64,000 nucleotides of DNA from CAZUNO01 sp964621445 [NCBI: Candidatus Hadarchaeota archaeon] (GTDB lineage: Archaea > CAYQAE01 > CAYVLA01): positions 124,001-188,000 of the forward strand of contig CAZUNO010000002.1 of the NCBI GenBank assembly GCA_964621445.1, read 5' to 3'. Made by a program: the position numbers and the translations under genes. This document shows, piece by piece, positions 17,971 to 26,894 of the stretch. Numbering within the stretch: position 1 is the stretch's first letter; each line of letters starts with the position of its first letter. The notes under the pieces were generated by a model. It was not told the DNA's origin and did no database searches. It saw only the letters and a program-made list of their open reading frames with translations.

Positions 17971-18885
17971 ATGATGGCCATTCACGAGGTAGTGATCCAG
18001 ATACTTCTACCCATCTCTCTTGGTTTCGTACTCCGCCAAACAGGTATGTTTGGGGATGAGCAATCTGCGGTTTTACGAAAACTGGTGGTCTATGTCAGCA
18101 TACCGCTCCTGGTCTTCCACTCCATGTACACCTCGGCCCTGCCCTCCTTGAGCCAGGCCATCTCCATTGTAGCCGCCCTTCCAATATTGACCCTGCTTTT
18201 CCACCTGGCAGGAAGCATCATTAGCCGGCTCTTGCCCCTTAAGCATGCGAAGCGGATGGCCCTTCTCGCTGCCATTACCTTTGGCAACTACGGCTGGTTG
18301 GGTTGGAGCGCTGCCTTCACCGTCTTTGGCGAGAAGGGCCTTAACCAGGCATTCTTCTTCACTCTCCTCTGGTGGCCGGTTTTCTACGGGTTTGGAGCGT
18401 TAACCGGAATCCGATCCCGAACCAAGAAATCCATCAGCCCGCGATCAGTGGCCATTGTCACCGCTTTGCCCGTCAGCTGCATATCAGCGGGAATCGTGCT
18501 CAATCTCGCTTCCATCGCAATCCCCGAGTTTCTCCTGACCTCGGTTTCCAGCATAGGGGACACCACCATACCCCTCATACTCATATCGGTGGGTATGGGG
18601 CTGAATATGGATAACATAAGAAGACTGCTACCGGCAGCACTCCTAGTTTCCGCAATACGCCTGGGACTGGGCCCCCTAATGGGAATTCTGACCTCGGAGG
18701 TGCTTCCCGTAGGGGATTTGGGCACTGATGTTGTAATTCTTCTGAGTGCAATGCCGGTAGCCACGGTCACCCCAATTCTCTGCGACTACTTCGAGATGGA
18801 CAGGGACCTGATATCGGTATCCATTGTAGTTTCCACGGTGCTTTCCCTGGGAACTCTCCCCCTAGTACTCATGATCATCGGTTGA
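17971..18885 (+). CDS. AEC (auxin efflux carrier) family transporter
   Basis: A 304-residue membrane protein with about ten hydrophobic segments. ILLPISLGFVLRQTGMF at the start and FGNYGWLG and LILISVGMGLNMD further on fit the AEC/malate permease family, which export or import small organic anions. It converges with the PfkB gene (stop codons two bases apart). The substrate is not visible. Confidence 0.85.
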   Translation: MMAIHEVVIQILLPISLGFVLRQTGMFGDEQSAVLRKLVVYVSIPLLVFHSMYTSALPSLSQAISIVAALPILTLLFHLAGSIISRLLPLKHAKRMALLAAITFGNYGWLGWSAAFTVFGEKGLNQAFFFTLLWWPVFYGFGALTGIRSRTKKSISPRSVAIVTALPVSCISAGIVLNLASIAIPEFLLTSVSSIGDTTIPLILISVGMGLNMDNIRRLLPAALLVSAIRLGLGPLMGILTSEVLPVGDLGTDVVILLSAMPVATVTPILCDYFEMDRDLISVSIVVSTVLSLGTLPLVLMIIG

Positions 18886-18887
18886 AC

Positions 18888-19850
18888 CTAGCTCCATTTC
18901 CAGTCCATCTTCTTCTCTACGTTCTTGATTTCCTCAATGGAGGGCGAGCCCTCCATGGGCCCCATCTTGGTTATGGCAAAGGAGCCCACGGTATTTCCCA
19001 TCCTACCACATTCAACCAAGGATTTCCCGGAAACAAAGCTAGTGGTAAAACCGGCATCGAAGCAGTCACCGGCCCCAGTGGGGTCAACCCTTTCTCTTAG
19101 CCGTTCGATCGGGAAAGGCGGTACGAATACCTCCTCTTCCCGGCCAAATACGCGGCAGCCGTCCGAACCCAGCTTCAGGGCTACAACATTGGCTCTATCC
19201 AAAAGGGACCTGCAGGCCTCATCGCTATCCTCTATGCCCGTGAGCATGCTGGCCTCCTCCCCGCTAGGCAGGACCACATCACAAATCTCCAGGACTGGCT
19301 CGCATATCTCCCTTACCCGTTCAATACCCAAGAGCTCAGGTCTCAGGTTGGGGTCCAGGCTTATCTTTCCACCCTGGTCCTTAACCATTTCCATGGCCCG
19401 GTAGCAGGCATCCCTGCTTGAGTCGCTGGTGGAAAGGGCCGAGCCCATGAGATGAAGTAGTTTGGTGCCTGATAGGTAATCAGCGTTCACATTCTTAGGC
19501 GAAAGCGTACCCGCGGCGGAGTATCTCAGGTGAAAGATGAATTTCCGGGAGCCATCCTGGTTGTAGGAAACGAAGGCACAGCCGGTGGTATGCCCCTCCC
19601 TCCTGGTCACGCCCGAGACATCGACCCCGTTCTCCTCCAGCCTGTTCTCCACTACATCACCAAAATCGTCGGGTCCTAGAACCCCGATGAATCCGGTATC
19701 GGCCCCAAGCTTGGCCGCCGCGTCAATGTAAATGGCTGGAGCACCGCTCGGATAGGGACCCATGAACTCAGCCGGCTCATTTAGAGGAACCCCGACCTTT
19801 TTACGCATTATCTCTACCAGCATCTCACCCATACATACTATCTCAGGCAT
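18888..19850 (-). CDS. PfkB family carbohydrate kinase
   Basis: A 320-residue ribokinase-fold enzyme. GEMLVEIM and SGAPAIYIDAAAKLGADTG open the fold; LDPNLRPEL, then DPTGAGDCFDAGF with the catalytic Asp, are the two PfkB signatures. It phosphorylates a sugar, nucleoside or keto-deoxy acid. The start at 19850 is three bases after the YjbQ stop on the same strand; an upstream in-frame reading lies wholly inside that gene. It is the last gene of the five-gene operon. Confidence 0.87.
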   Translation of the reverse strand: MPEIVCMGEMLVEIMRKKVGVPLNEPAEFMGPYPSGAPAIYIDAAAKLGADTGFIGVLGPDDFGDVVENRLEENGVDVSGVTRREGHTTGCAFVSYNQDGSRKFIFHLRYSAAGTLSPKNVNADYLSGTKLLHLMGSALSTSDSSRDACYRAMEMVKDQGGKISLDPNLRPELLGIERVREICEPVLEICDVVLPSGEEASMLTGIEDSDEACRSLLDRANVVALKLGSDGCRVFGREEEVFVPPFPIERLRERVDPTGAGDCFDAGFTTSFVSGKSLVECGRMGNTVGSFAITKMGPMEGSPSIEEIKNVEKKMDWKWS

Positions 19851-19851
19851 T

Positions 19852-20283
19852 TCACTCACCCAAAACCTGTACGCAGTACTTCCTATGCAGGGGGCCATCG
19901 GTCTCAACGAAATATATGGTCTGCCTACCTCCCCTTACGATCTCTCCGTTCTCGATTGGGAACATGGTGTTAATCCCGGTAAGCATTCCTCTTAGATGGC
20001 AGTGGGCATTTACTCCTAAACGGCCGTCAAAATCTAGATACCTCGCATGGTGGTAGTCCAGATCCTCGGGTATCAGCCTCTCAAGGGTATCGACGGTATC
20101 TTCCTCCAGGCAGGGTATCCCCTCGTTAACGGTGATACCGCTGGTGGTATGCATGGTGATCACGTTGACCACCCCGTTCTGGACCTCGGACCTCTCCACC
20201 ACCTTAACCACTTCTTCCGTTATATCTATGAGCTGCATCTCCTTGGTGCTTTGCACGTCCAGTTTCTCAAGATGTATCTTCAT
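19852..20283 (-). CDS. YjbQ family (UPF0047) protein
   Basis: A 143-residue small soluble protein. MHTTSGITVNEG near residue 44 and HHARYLDFDG then NAHCHLRGML near residues 77-99 carry the conserved metal-binding histidines of the YjbQ/UPF0047 family. Members have shown thiamine-phosphate synthase side activity, but their true role is unsettled. It is the fourth gene of an operon with a kinase and an amidohydrolase. Confidence 0.88.
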   Translation of the reverse strand: MKIHLEKLDVQSTKEMQLIDITEEVVKVVERSEVQNGVVNVITMHTTSGITVNEGIPCLEEDTVDTLERLIPEDLDYHHARYLDFDGRLGVNAHCHLRGMLTGINTMFPIENGEIVRGGRQTIYFVETDGPLHRKYCVQVLGE

Positions 20284-20292
20284 TTTAGACCC

Positions 20293-21138
20293 TCACTCCA
20301 TCCCCATGAACCTCTTGGCATTCCTCTCAAATATCAGCTCGATGGCCCCCTCCGTGAATCCCAGGGACTTGACTGCCTCCACCATCTTTGCCATCTCTAT
20401 ACGTGGGAAGTTTGACCCAAACATAACCTGGTTCCTGAGGCTCCTCTCCAGCCAGGTTGTTGGTATCTGTTTATTGAAGGTGAACTGGATGAATTCCTTG
20501 GGGGTATCAAAGTAAAGACATGAGGTGTCGGCAAACAGATTTTCGTACTTCAATAGGAGGGCTGCGGTATCCTGAATCCAGGGCCACCCAAAATGGGCAA
20601 TGCAAATCTTCAGCTCAGGGTAACGGATCGCCGCCTCCTCAAGGAGCATGGGATGGCACTGCTTTAGACGGGTTCCAGGCTCGAAACTCATGCCGCTGTG
20701 CATCATTATCGGGATGCCTAGATCCTGAGCCTTCTCATATAATGGGAAAACCTCCTGGTCATCGGGGCTAAACTCCTGACTGCTGGGAGCCAGCTTTAGC
20801 CCTGCTAGGCCCAGGTCCTCTATGGCCATCTCCAGATCCTCGATAGCTGTGGGGGAATGGGGATCGACGCTGGCAAACCCTATGAAGCTACCATCGCCCA
20901 TCTCCACCAGCTCTGCAATCTGCTCATTAGTATGGATCTTTTCCCCTCGCGTGGTGGTGCAGTCTATGGGATGAATGACCGAGGTATCTATATCCGCCTC
21001 CTCCATGTGGAGGAGGAATGTCCTCAGGGGCTGTAGCCTATTGCCCAGGCCAAAAATTTCCCTGACCACCCTTTTCATCTCTTCGTCCTTTTCCATGATC
21101 TCCTTCACGAGAACCGGATGTGTGTGTACGTCAATCAA
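20293..21138 (-). CDS. Amidohydrolase-2 family metal-dependent hydrolase
   Basis: A 281-residue TIM-barrel enzyme. MIDVHTHPVL gives the HxH metal pair, MHSGMSFEPG and CIAHFGWPW the later histidines, and FADTSCLYF the aspartate strand. The family covers decarboxylases and hydrolases such as ACMSD and gamma-lactone hydrolases. The genes LarA upstream and YjbQ downstream are within ten bases. A lactonase or decarboxylase for a sugar acid fits the context (inference). Confidence 0.85.
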   Translation of the reverse strand: MIDVHTHPVLVKEIMEKDEEMKRVVREIFGLGNRLQPLRTFLLHMEEADIDTSVIHPIDCTTTRGEKIHTNEQIAELVEMGDGSFIGFASVDPHSPTAIEDLEMAIEDLGLAGLKLAPSSQEFSPDDQEVFPLYEKAQDLGIPIMMHSGMSFEPGTRLKQCHPMLLEEAAIRYPELKICIAHFGWPWIQDTAALLLKYENLFADTSCLYFDTPKEFIQFTFNKQIPTTWLERSLRNQVMFGSNFPRIEMAKMVEAVKSLGFTEGAIELIFERNAKRFMGME

Positions 21139-21147
21139 GCTATCATC

Positions 21148-22431
21148 TCATTCTCCAATTCTAGGCACGACCTCGGCTGCCCCTTTTAGAGCCATCGCTT
21201 CCGCCGATTTCCCCGCATCCTCAAGGGCCCTGTCCACGGCCTCCTGGGGGCTAGGGGCATACTCGAAACCCAGATTCTCAACGTCCTTTCTGGGTATACC
21301 CACGGCGTAGACTATAACTCGCATCTTCTCTAGTATTTTTCCCACGTGAACCATGGCGGCAACCGAGCACAGATCCGTCAGCTCACCGGAATCCATTAAG
21401 GACAGCGCCTTAGAGGGGTAAAGGTACCCATGTTTTTCCAGTTCGGGATGTTCCTCCGAGATTCCCTCCCAACAAGGAGTGAGCATGACTATGGTTCCCC
21501 CTGGTTTAACCGCCAGTTCAGCGGCCTCCAATGCCTTTACCGCCTGCCACATGTCGATGTCAGCGGGGTGGGAATCAACGATGGCCACATCAACCTTGTG
21601 ATCTATTGGAACGTCGTATATCCTGTTACTGGTTTCCACTCCTTCCCGGTGGGCGGAAATGGGATGACCCGAAAAGAAGCCAAATGTCCTTGATTTACCG
21701 TCAAGTACCGTGTTTATTATCATGTCCAAGCCGGCCTTCTCGGATATCTCCTCTATTTCCCTTCTAACTGGATTCTCGGCAACTCCTAGTATTTCCTCAC
21801 TCTCAAATTTTCCGGCCATCAAATGGGTCAAACCCGTGGTCTGAGGCCCTCCCAGCCCTGGTTGAACGATCTTTCCTCCCCCGGTATAGCCTGCAACCCG
21901 ATGAGGAACTATGTTCCCCACCCCGATGCTCCAATCGGCCTCAAGTATCTTCTCGTTAACGGTAATAGGTATCCCAGAATCAGTGGTGCCCAGGTCCCGG
22001 AGTTTGGATTGATCCCTCCAGTAGTGGTTTGAAGTACTTATCTCCCTTACTGCCCTGGCACCAGCCTTAATCTCCATCTCCTCCCTGGTCATATATCTGT
22101 GTGTTCCCAGGGCAAAAAGAATCTCGATGTCCCCTTCCTTGATACCAGCCGTATCCAGTTCCCTTCTCAAACTGGGTATGACCCGCCGGGTAGGCGTTTG
22201 CCTGGTGATGTCATCTAGGATGATCAGCACCTTGTCCCCGCTACCAACCTGGGAAGGTATAGGCTCGGCCTGTATTGGCCCTGCAAGCGATTTCCGTAGC
22301 AGCTCTCCCTCCGAGCCAGGGGGATCTAAGTCCGGGGGAGAGTGGATTTCGACCAAATTGGAATCCGGAATTTGAACTCGAGTTATGCCCTTTCCGAGAT
22401 GGAAGTCTACGTCAGCCATGGGCAGGACCAA
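21148..22431 (-). CDS. larA: LarA-type nickel-pincer racemase (DUF2088)
   Basis: A 427-residue protein. The N-terminal DUF2088 part ends in VLIILDDITRQTPTRRV, followed by LFALGTHRYMTREEME and PHRVAGYTGGGKIVQPG, the conserved core of lactate racemase LarA and relatives. The conserved Lys (GGGK) and histidines would hold the nickel-pincer cofactor. No larB/C/E cofactor genes are in the window. The family racemises or epimerises other alpha-hydroxy acids too, so lactate is not certain. Its start is the base beside the M24 stop. Confidence 0.85.
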   Translation of the reverse strand: MVLPMADVDFHLGKGITRVQIPDSNLVEIHSPPDLDPPGSEGELLRKSLAGPIQAEPIPSQVGSGDKVLIILDDITRQTPTRRVIPSLRRELDTAGIKEGDIEILFALGTHRYMTREEMEIKAGARAVREISTSNHYWRDQSKLRDLGTTDSGIPITVNEKILEADWSIGVGNIVPHRVAGYTGGGKIVQPGLGGPQTTGLTHLMAGKFESEEILGVAENPVRREIEEISEKAGLDMIINTVLDGKSRTFGFFSGHPISAHREGVETSNRIYDVPIDHKVDVAIVDSHPADIDMWQAVKALEAAELAVKPGGTIVMLTPCWEGISEEHPELEKHGYLYPSKALSLMDSGELTDLCSVAAMVHVGKILEKMRVIVYAVGIPRKDVENLGFEYAPSPQEAVDRALEDAGKSAEAMALKGAAEVVPRIGE

Positions 22432-23547
22432 CTACATGGTTAGTATATCGGGTCGCTCCAGCTCTAGGCCCTCTATCTCATGGGTGACAGTTGGCCACTG
22501 GCCTGTTGAGGTCAGCACCACGGGCCCATCATCGGTTGCTATTATGGTGTCCTCGGTCTTGGTCCCTGTAATTGAGGGATTCCATGCGAAGGCCTGGTTT
22601 GCCCTCACCTTCTCAAGCGAGGAGAAAGTGGCAAGGAAATCCCTGGTTTGATATCCCGTGGGGCCTCCCTGGTGGTGAAGCCTCCATTCATCCTTATACC
22701 CCGACATTGTATATTCCTGAACCGCGGTATTCAGCAGCTGGGAGAGCTGGACGCCTTCCTTGGTGCCCGCGATCAGCGCCGCATCCACCTTGGTACATGC
22801 ATCGTGCTTCTTCCGTAGCTTTTCCGGGATCTGCCCAAAGTGAACTATTCTCGTCGCTGAGGCTATAAGACCCCATTTTCTGCCGCAGGTTACCAGCATG
22901 GCACAGTTCTGAAGCCTCTTGTCCGTGGGTATGGGATGGCGATACTTCTCGATCCGGTCATCGACAGCTATCAGTATCACTGCGGGAACTATTCCCTCTG
23001 AAAGTAAGTTTTTGGCCATCAGTGATCCTATCTCGTTTTCCGTCATCCCCGGCTCCAGTTCCCGGCATGATTTCTCGAGCATCGCCCCGGTTAGTTTACC
23101 GACCTGCCTGTATCTATCGATCTCCTCGGGGGTAAGGCTATAACGCAGGGGAGCGAAATCGTCATCCATCATCCGGGCTCCCTCGAAAGGCACATCAGTC
23201 CCAATATCCCCCGAACCCACAAGATCCCTAACCACTTCAAAGGTCCTATTATCGTGCCAAGGGACCTCCTTGATCTCAAATCCCTGGCCCTCGACCTCCT
23301 CATCTACCATGCGCACGGCCTCGATGCCGCGTGATACGATGAATTTCTCGGTCGGGGTCACCACCGCGGTGCCTACCCCTTTTCGGTTAGTTAACTCCAC
23401 GTGGTTATCGCCGCCGCAGGTGAGCCAAGCGAAGTTCTTGGAGGTCGTAAAACACATTGCCGCCAGATTCTCTTCATTCAAGAAACTGCGAACTTTTTTC
23501 TCCTTCTCCTGGACCTCTTTCATGGAAATTTCCAATCTAACACCCAT
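22432..23547 (-). CDS. M24 (creatinase/aminopeptidase P) fold protein lacking metal ligands
   Basis: A 371-residue protein with the two-domain creatinase layout: an N-terminal domain (MCFTTSKNFAWLTCGG) and a pita-bread C-terminal domain. At the first metal motif (normally two Asp) it reads LVTCGRKWGLIASATR with both Asp absent. The usual EPG motif reads AWNPSITG. Only the last Glu (TEDTII) and a histidine (HHQGG) are kept. It is probably not a metallopeptidase; some creatinase-fold enzymes act without metal. It is first in the operon with LarA. Confidence 0.8.
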   Translation of the reverse strand: MGVRLEISMKEVQEKEKKVRSFLNEENLAAMCFTTSKNFAWLTCGGDNHVELTNRKGVGTAVVTPTEKFIVSRGIEAVRMVDEEVEGQGFEIKEVPWHDNRTFEVVRDLVGSGDIGTDVPFEGARMMDDDFAPLRYSLTPEEIDRYRQVGKLTGAMLEKSCRELEPGMTENEIGSLMAKNLLSEGIVPAVILIAVDDRIEKYRHPIPTDKRLQNCAMLVTCGRKWGLIASATRIVHFGQIPEKLRKKHDACTKVDAALIAGTKEGVQLSQLLNTAVQEYTMSGYKDEWRLHHQGGPTGYQTRDFLATFSSLEKVRANQAFAWNPSITGTKTEDTIIATDDGPVVLTSTGQWPTVTHEIEGLELERPDILTM

Positions 23548-23622
23548 TGTATTCGATCAGATGATTCAACGCTTTGAAGCATGGAGGCCTGGAAATTGAT
23601 ATTAATGTTGCCCAATCAGCTC

Positions 23623-24357
23623 TCACTCTACAGGCTGGCCCGGGATACTATCATCGCCTTCCACTGCCTCATCGACCATCCTTGCTAGAAGGTAAAAGCA
23701 GAGTCCGGTAACCCCTATGGCCAATATCACCAGGAAAGTACCCATCACCGGTATGAATATGGCCACCGCTGCCGCCATGAGCAACGCTCCACCGCCGCGG
23801 AAAAGGTCGTGGTCGAACTCCTTACCTATTCTATAGAGCTCGTATCCCCCGGCTACGCTTCCCCCTAGCTGCATAATCACGTTTAGAACGCCGGCCAGGC
23901 CCAGGACCATCAGCGATCCAGGGATCGAGGTCATGGCTTCCTGGCTCTCCGCGTTCTGGAGGAACTCGATCAATTCCTCCATTGCGCCTGGCAGAACCAG
24001 GTAGCTAACTAGTGTGACTATTCCCAGGATGAGGAAGCAGATGAAGGCTATCAGACCCAGGCTTCTGTCCGTCATCCGCCACAATCCAACGAATCCTAGC
24101 GAAAAGAAAGCATATCCCGCCATCTGGACCCCCGCATAGGGCATTCCCACATCCACGTTCCTTCGGATATCGGGAAGGGCATCCGAAAGCTCGTCGGCCA
24201 TCTGGCTCAGGTTCTGTCCGCTTGTGAAGGCGGTCGAGAGATTTGCCGAACCCATTCCAACATTGGCCGCCGTACTCTGGAGACCCAAACTGCCGAGGAG
24301 TGCTAAAAGGGAGCCAATTGCCCCAATATATAGAAAGGTCGTCTTCTTCATTGCCAT
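23623..24357 (-). CDS. Membrane protein of an ABC exporter module
   Basis: A 244-residue protein with an N-terminal signal-type segment and about five more membrane segments (GYAFFSLGFVGLWRM, ICFLILGIVTLVSYL, LGLAGVLNVIMQLGG, ALLMAAAVAIFIPVMG). It is the fourth and last gene of the ABC-2 module and is probably a partner of that transporter. I do not recognise a named family; a DUF973-like architecture is possible. Confidence 0.65.
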   Translation of the reverse strand: MAMKKTTFLYIGAIGSLLALLGSLGLQSTAANVGMGSANLSTAFTSGQNLSQMADELSDALPDIRRNVDVGMPYAGVQMAGYAFFSLGFVGLWRMTDRSLGLIAFICFLILGIVTLVSYLVLPGAMEELIEFLQNAESQEAMTSIPGSLMVLGLAGVLNVIMQLGGSVAGGYELYRIGKEFDHDLFRGGGALLMAAAVAIFIPVMGTFLVILAIGVTGLCFYLLARMVDEAVEGDDSIPGQPVE

Positions 24358-24360
24358 CAG

Positions 24361-25008
24361 CTAATTTTCCTTTGATTTCTCATCACTCTTAAGCTTCTTC
24401 ATCCACGCAGGCTCTCCACGACGTCTCTTCCTGGTCTCATTGCGGCGGAACCACCTAACCGCGATACCAATTGCTAGAGGGATGAAGGGCATGCCCACCA
24501 GAGTGGCGTAAGCCTTATCGCTTAAACCAGGTATGACCCGTATCCTCGGGCCTGATATGATGTCTCCTCCTTCAGCGAAAGCTGACCTGTCGCCCATGGT
24601 GTAGTTTCCCCTCACCTTCAACATGTAATAACCTCTCTCGGGTATCCTTATCCTGAATAGGCCCCCTCTCAAGGTTGGACCACGCAAAAGATCCCAGGTC
24701 GTGTTTTCCGCGTCAACTATCCAATCCGGGTTAAAAGCCACGTATGTGTCGTTTGCATCGTCGAACATGAGAACACGAACTCTGATGTTCTCCACCGTTA
24801 GATTCGTGATCTGTAATTTGAAGCCTAGAACAAATTCCTGGTTAAGTTCAAATTTTGGTCCAAGCCCCGCCCCGGTCTCAGGAGAGGTTATGGATATGGA
24901 TACAGGACCCGTTGCCCCGCCAAATTCGCCAGTCTCAGGTCCAACCCTGACCTGCGCCGCTACTCCGGTAAAGGCAATGATCAGTATAAGTAGGCCAAGC
25001 TTCCTCAA
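24361..25008 (-). CDS. Secreted or anchored protein of the ABC exporter module
   Basis: A 215-residue protein with a signal peptide (LGLLILIIAFTGVAA), an outer beta-rich domain with NxT/S sites (ITNLTVENIRV, NYTMGDRS), one membrane segment (PFIPLAIGIAV) and a basic cytoplasmic tail. It lies between the permease and the last membrane gene with two-base spacing, so it likely belongs to the transporter as an outer subunit. No known family was recognised. Confidence 0.6.
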   Translation of the reverse strand: MRKLGLLILIIAFTGVAAQVRVGPETGEFGGATGPVSISITSPETGAGLGPKFELNQEFVLGFKLQITNLTVENIRVRVLMFDDANDTYVAFNPDWIVDAENTTWDLLRGPTLRGGLFRIRIPERGYYMLKVRGNYTMGDRSAFAEGGDIISGPRIRVIPGLSDKAYATLVGMPFIPLAIGIAVRWFRRNETRKRRRGEPAWMKKLKSDEKSKEN

Positions 25009-25009
25009 T

Positions 25010-25810
25010 TTATTCTCCCTCCCGCAGGCCCAACACGCAGATGGCGCCCATGATGAAAATTAGGACGTACAATAGAAGTCCAAGAACTCCCAACCAGAGG
25101 TCCGTTCCCTGTTCGAAAACCTGATCCGTTATCATTATGCCGTATCGTATGACCGACAGGTTCCTAAAGGCGTCAAGTATGTCCATGACGGCCTCAAATT
25201 CGGAGAATATACCCCTGGCAACGGATAGGGCCATGAACCCGAAGACCACGGCCAGGCTACCCAAAGCCGACGACTTAACCGTGGAACTAAGGCTGGATAT
25301 GAAGATCGATAAGGCGCTCACAGCTCCAACCACCAGGAAGGTAGAGCCAAACCCCAGCAAAAGGTCGCCCCATTTTACGCTCCCTACCAAGTCCTTGCCG
25401 CCCAGGATGAAGTAGAGGCCGCTGGCTGCAAGTATTCCGAGCCATAAAACCAGTATGGAGAGGTACTTGCCGACGACTATGGAGGAAGCCGACACCGGAG
25501 AGGACCTGATAAGCGGCAGCGTCCTCATTGATCTCTCGGTGACGATCGAGTCCATCGAGAATGCCACGGCGAAGAACAGCCCCAAAAGTGACAACAGGCT
25601 AACCACCATCTGGACTATGGGGCCGGTTCCCATGGGGATTTCGGTTTGGATCCACATGAAAAAGCTAATTCCAACGAAGGATATGGTGGCCATCAAGTAG
25701 GCTCTGAGACTTAGTAATTGGTCTCTGAGTTCCTTCTCCATGATTATGAAAATCGAGGTGATGTCGCTGAACCCGTTGACGATTCTCCTCCTCGACATGG
25801 ACCAAGACAT
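25010..25810 (-). CDS. ABC-2 type transporter permease
   Basis: A 266-residue permease with six hydrophobic segments. The juxtamembrane run MDSIVTERSMRTLPLIRSSP and KYLSILVLWL resemble ABC-2 permeases of exporters such as NosY-type proteins. It follows the ATP-binding subunit by six bases. The substrate is unknown. Confidence 0.85.
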   Translation of the reverse strand: MSWSMSRRRIVNGFSDITSIFIIMEKELRDQLLSLRAYLMATISFVGISFFMWIQTEIPMGTGPIVQMVVSLLSLLGLFFAVAFSMDSIVTERSMRTLPLIRSSPVSASSIVVGKYLSILVLWLGILAASGLYFILGGKDLVGSVKWGDLLLGFGSTFLVVGAVSALSIFISSLSSTVKSSALGSLAVVFGFMALSVARGIFSEFEAVMDILDAFRNLSVIRYGIMITDQVFEQGTDLWLGVLGLLLYVLIFIMGAICVLGLREGE

Positions 25811-25816
25811 GTACCT

Positions 25817-26749
25817 TCACCTTGTGTAACTCATGAATACGTCCTCCAGGGTTGGCTCCCTGAGATCCATTGACAGGAGGCCTCCACCAGCCTCTACCAA
25901 TACCCTGGCCAACTCGGGCCTCTTCTCCAGCGAGGTGTTGGCCTTCACCTTCATCCTCCCCACCTCCGACATGGTGACTTCCTGGACCCAGGATAAGGAA
26001 TTAACCTCGTCTCGAATGACATCCATCGGGGTATCCAATGACAACCTCACGTCTATCACATTAGTCACCCTAACTCCCTCACGAAGATTATCAGGGGTAT
26101 CCAGGGCCACCAGATTGCCTTCATTGATTATGCCGACCTGGTCGCATACCATCTCCACTTCAGGTAGGATATGCGTGCATAGGAATATCGTCCTACCGCT
26201 CTCGCCCAGATCCAATATCAGGTTTCTTACCTCCCTGGTGCCTCTGGGATCGAGCCCTGAGGTCGGCTCGTCTAGTATGAGCAAATTGGGGTCATGTAGA
26301 AGGGTCCGGGCGATATTCAGACGCTGCCTCATTCCCAGGGAGAATGATCTCAATATGAGATCCTTCTCCTCATACAGACTCACTCTCTTAAGGGCCTCCT
26401 TTATCCGTTCCTCGGCATTTCCAATCCTGAAAAGCTTTGAAAAGTAGGTTAGGAATTCCTTGGGGGTCATCTCAGGATAGAATCCAGGTGACTCGGGAAG
26501 ATAACCAACCGTCCTCTTCACCGCCATGTAATCGGAAATAATGTCATGCCCCCAAACGAAAGCTGTACCTGAGGTGGGGCGAATTAAACAGGTCAGCATC
26601 CTTATGGTGGTCGTCTTGCCTGCCCCGTTCGGACCCAGGAGCCCGAAAACCTTACCCTTCTCGACCTCTATATTCATGTCATTTACGGCCCTAAAACCGT
26701 CGAACTCCCTGCTTAACCCCCTGCATTTTACTGCGAGATCGTTATTCAA
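25817..26749 (-). CDS. ABC transporter ATP-binding protein (ABC-2 type)
   Basis: A 310-residue ATPase: Walker A GPNGAGKTT near residue 39, signature SFSLGMRQRL, Walker B LLILDEPTSGLDP and the H-loop CTHIL. The last 80 residues form the extra C-terminal domain seen in NatA/Nod-type exporters. First of a four-gene operon read toward lower coordinates. Confidence 0.92.
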   Translation of the reverse strand: MNNDLAVKCRGLSREFDGFRAVNDMNIEVEKGKVFGLLGPNGAGKTTTIRMLTCLIRPTSGTAFVWGHDIISDYMAVKRTVGYLPESPGFYPEMTPKEFLTYFSKLFRIGNAEERIKEALKRVSLYEEKDLILRSFSLGMRQRLNIARTLLHDPNLLILDEPTSGLDPRGTREVRNLILDLGESGRTIFLCTHILPEVEMVCDQVGIINEGNLVALDTPDNLREGVRVTNVIDVRLSLDTPMDVIRDEVNSLSWVQEVTMSEVGRMKVKANTSLEKRPELARVLVEAGGGLLSMDLREPTLEDVFMSYTR

Positions 26750-26820
26750 CCCTTATCTCTCCCCCAGGTGAACTTCTTATGTGATTGAATAGGCGTTAAC
26801 CGGGCCCAGACATATAAATA

Positions 26821-26852
26821 GGCCATAGCTTTATCACATAGAGAGCTATAGC
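26821..26852. promoter_or_regulatory. Inverted repeat in the divergent promoter region
   Basis: GGCCATAGCT and AGCTATAGCC pair with one mismatch across a 12-base spacer. It sits between the ABC module and the anchored protein at 26895, just inside a TATA-like CATATAAATAG (26810-26820). Possible operator; a chance repeat is not excluded. Confidence 0.35.
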
Positions 26853-26894
26853 CCAAAAAAGTTTAATACATTTTCGGCAGAGGCATAGCAGGAA

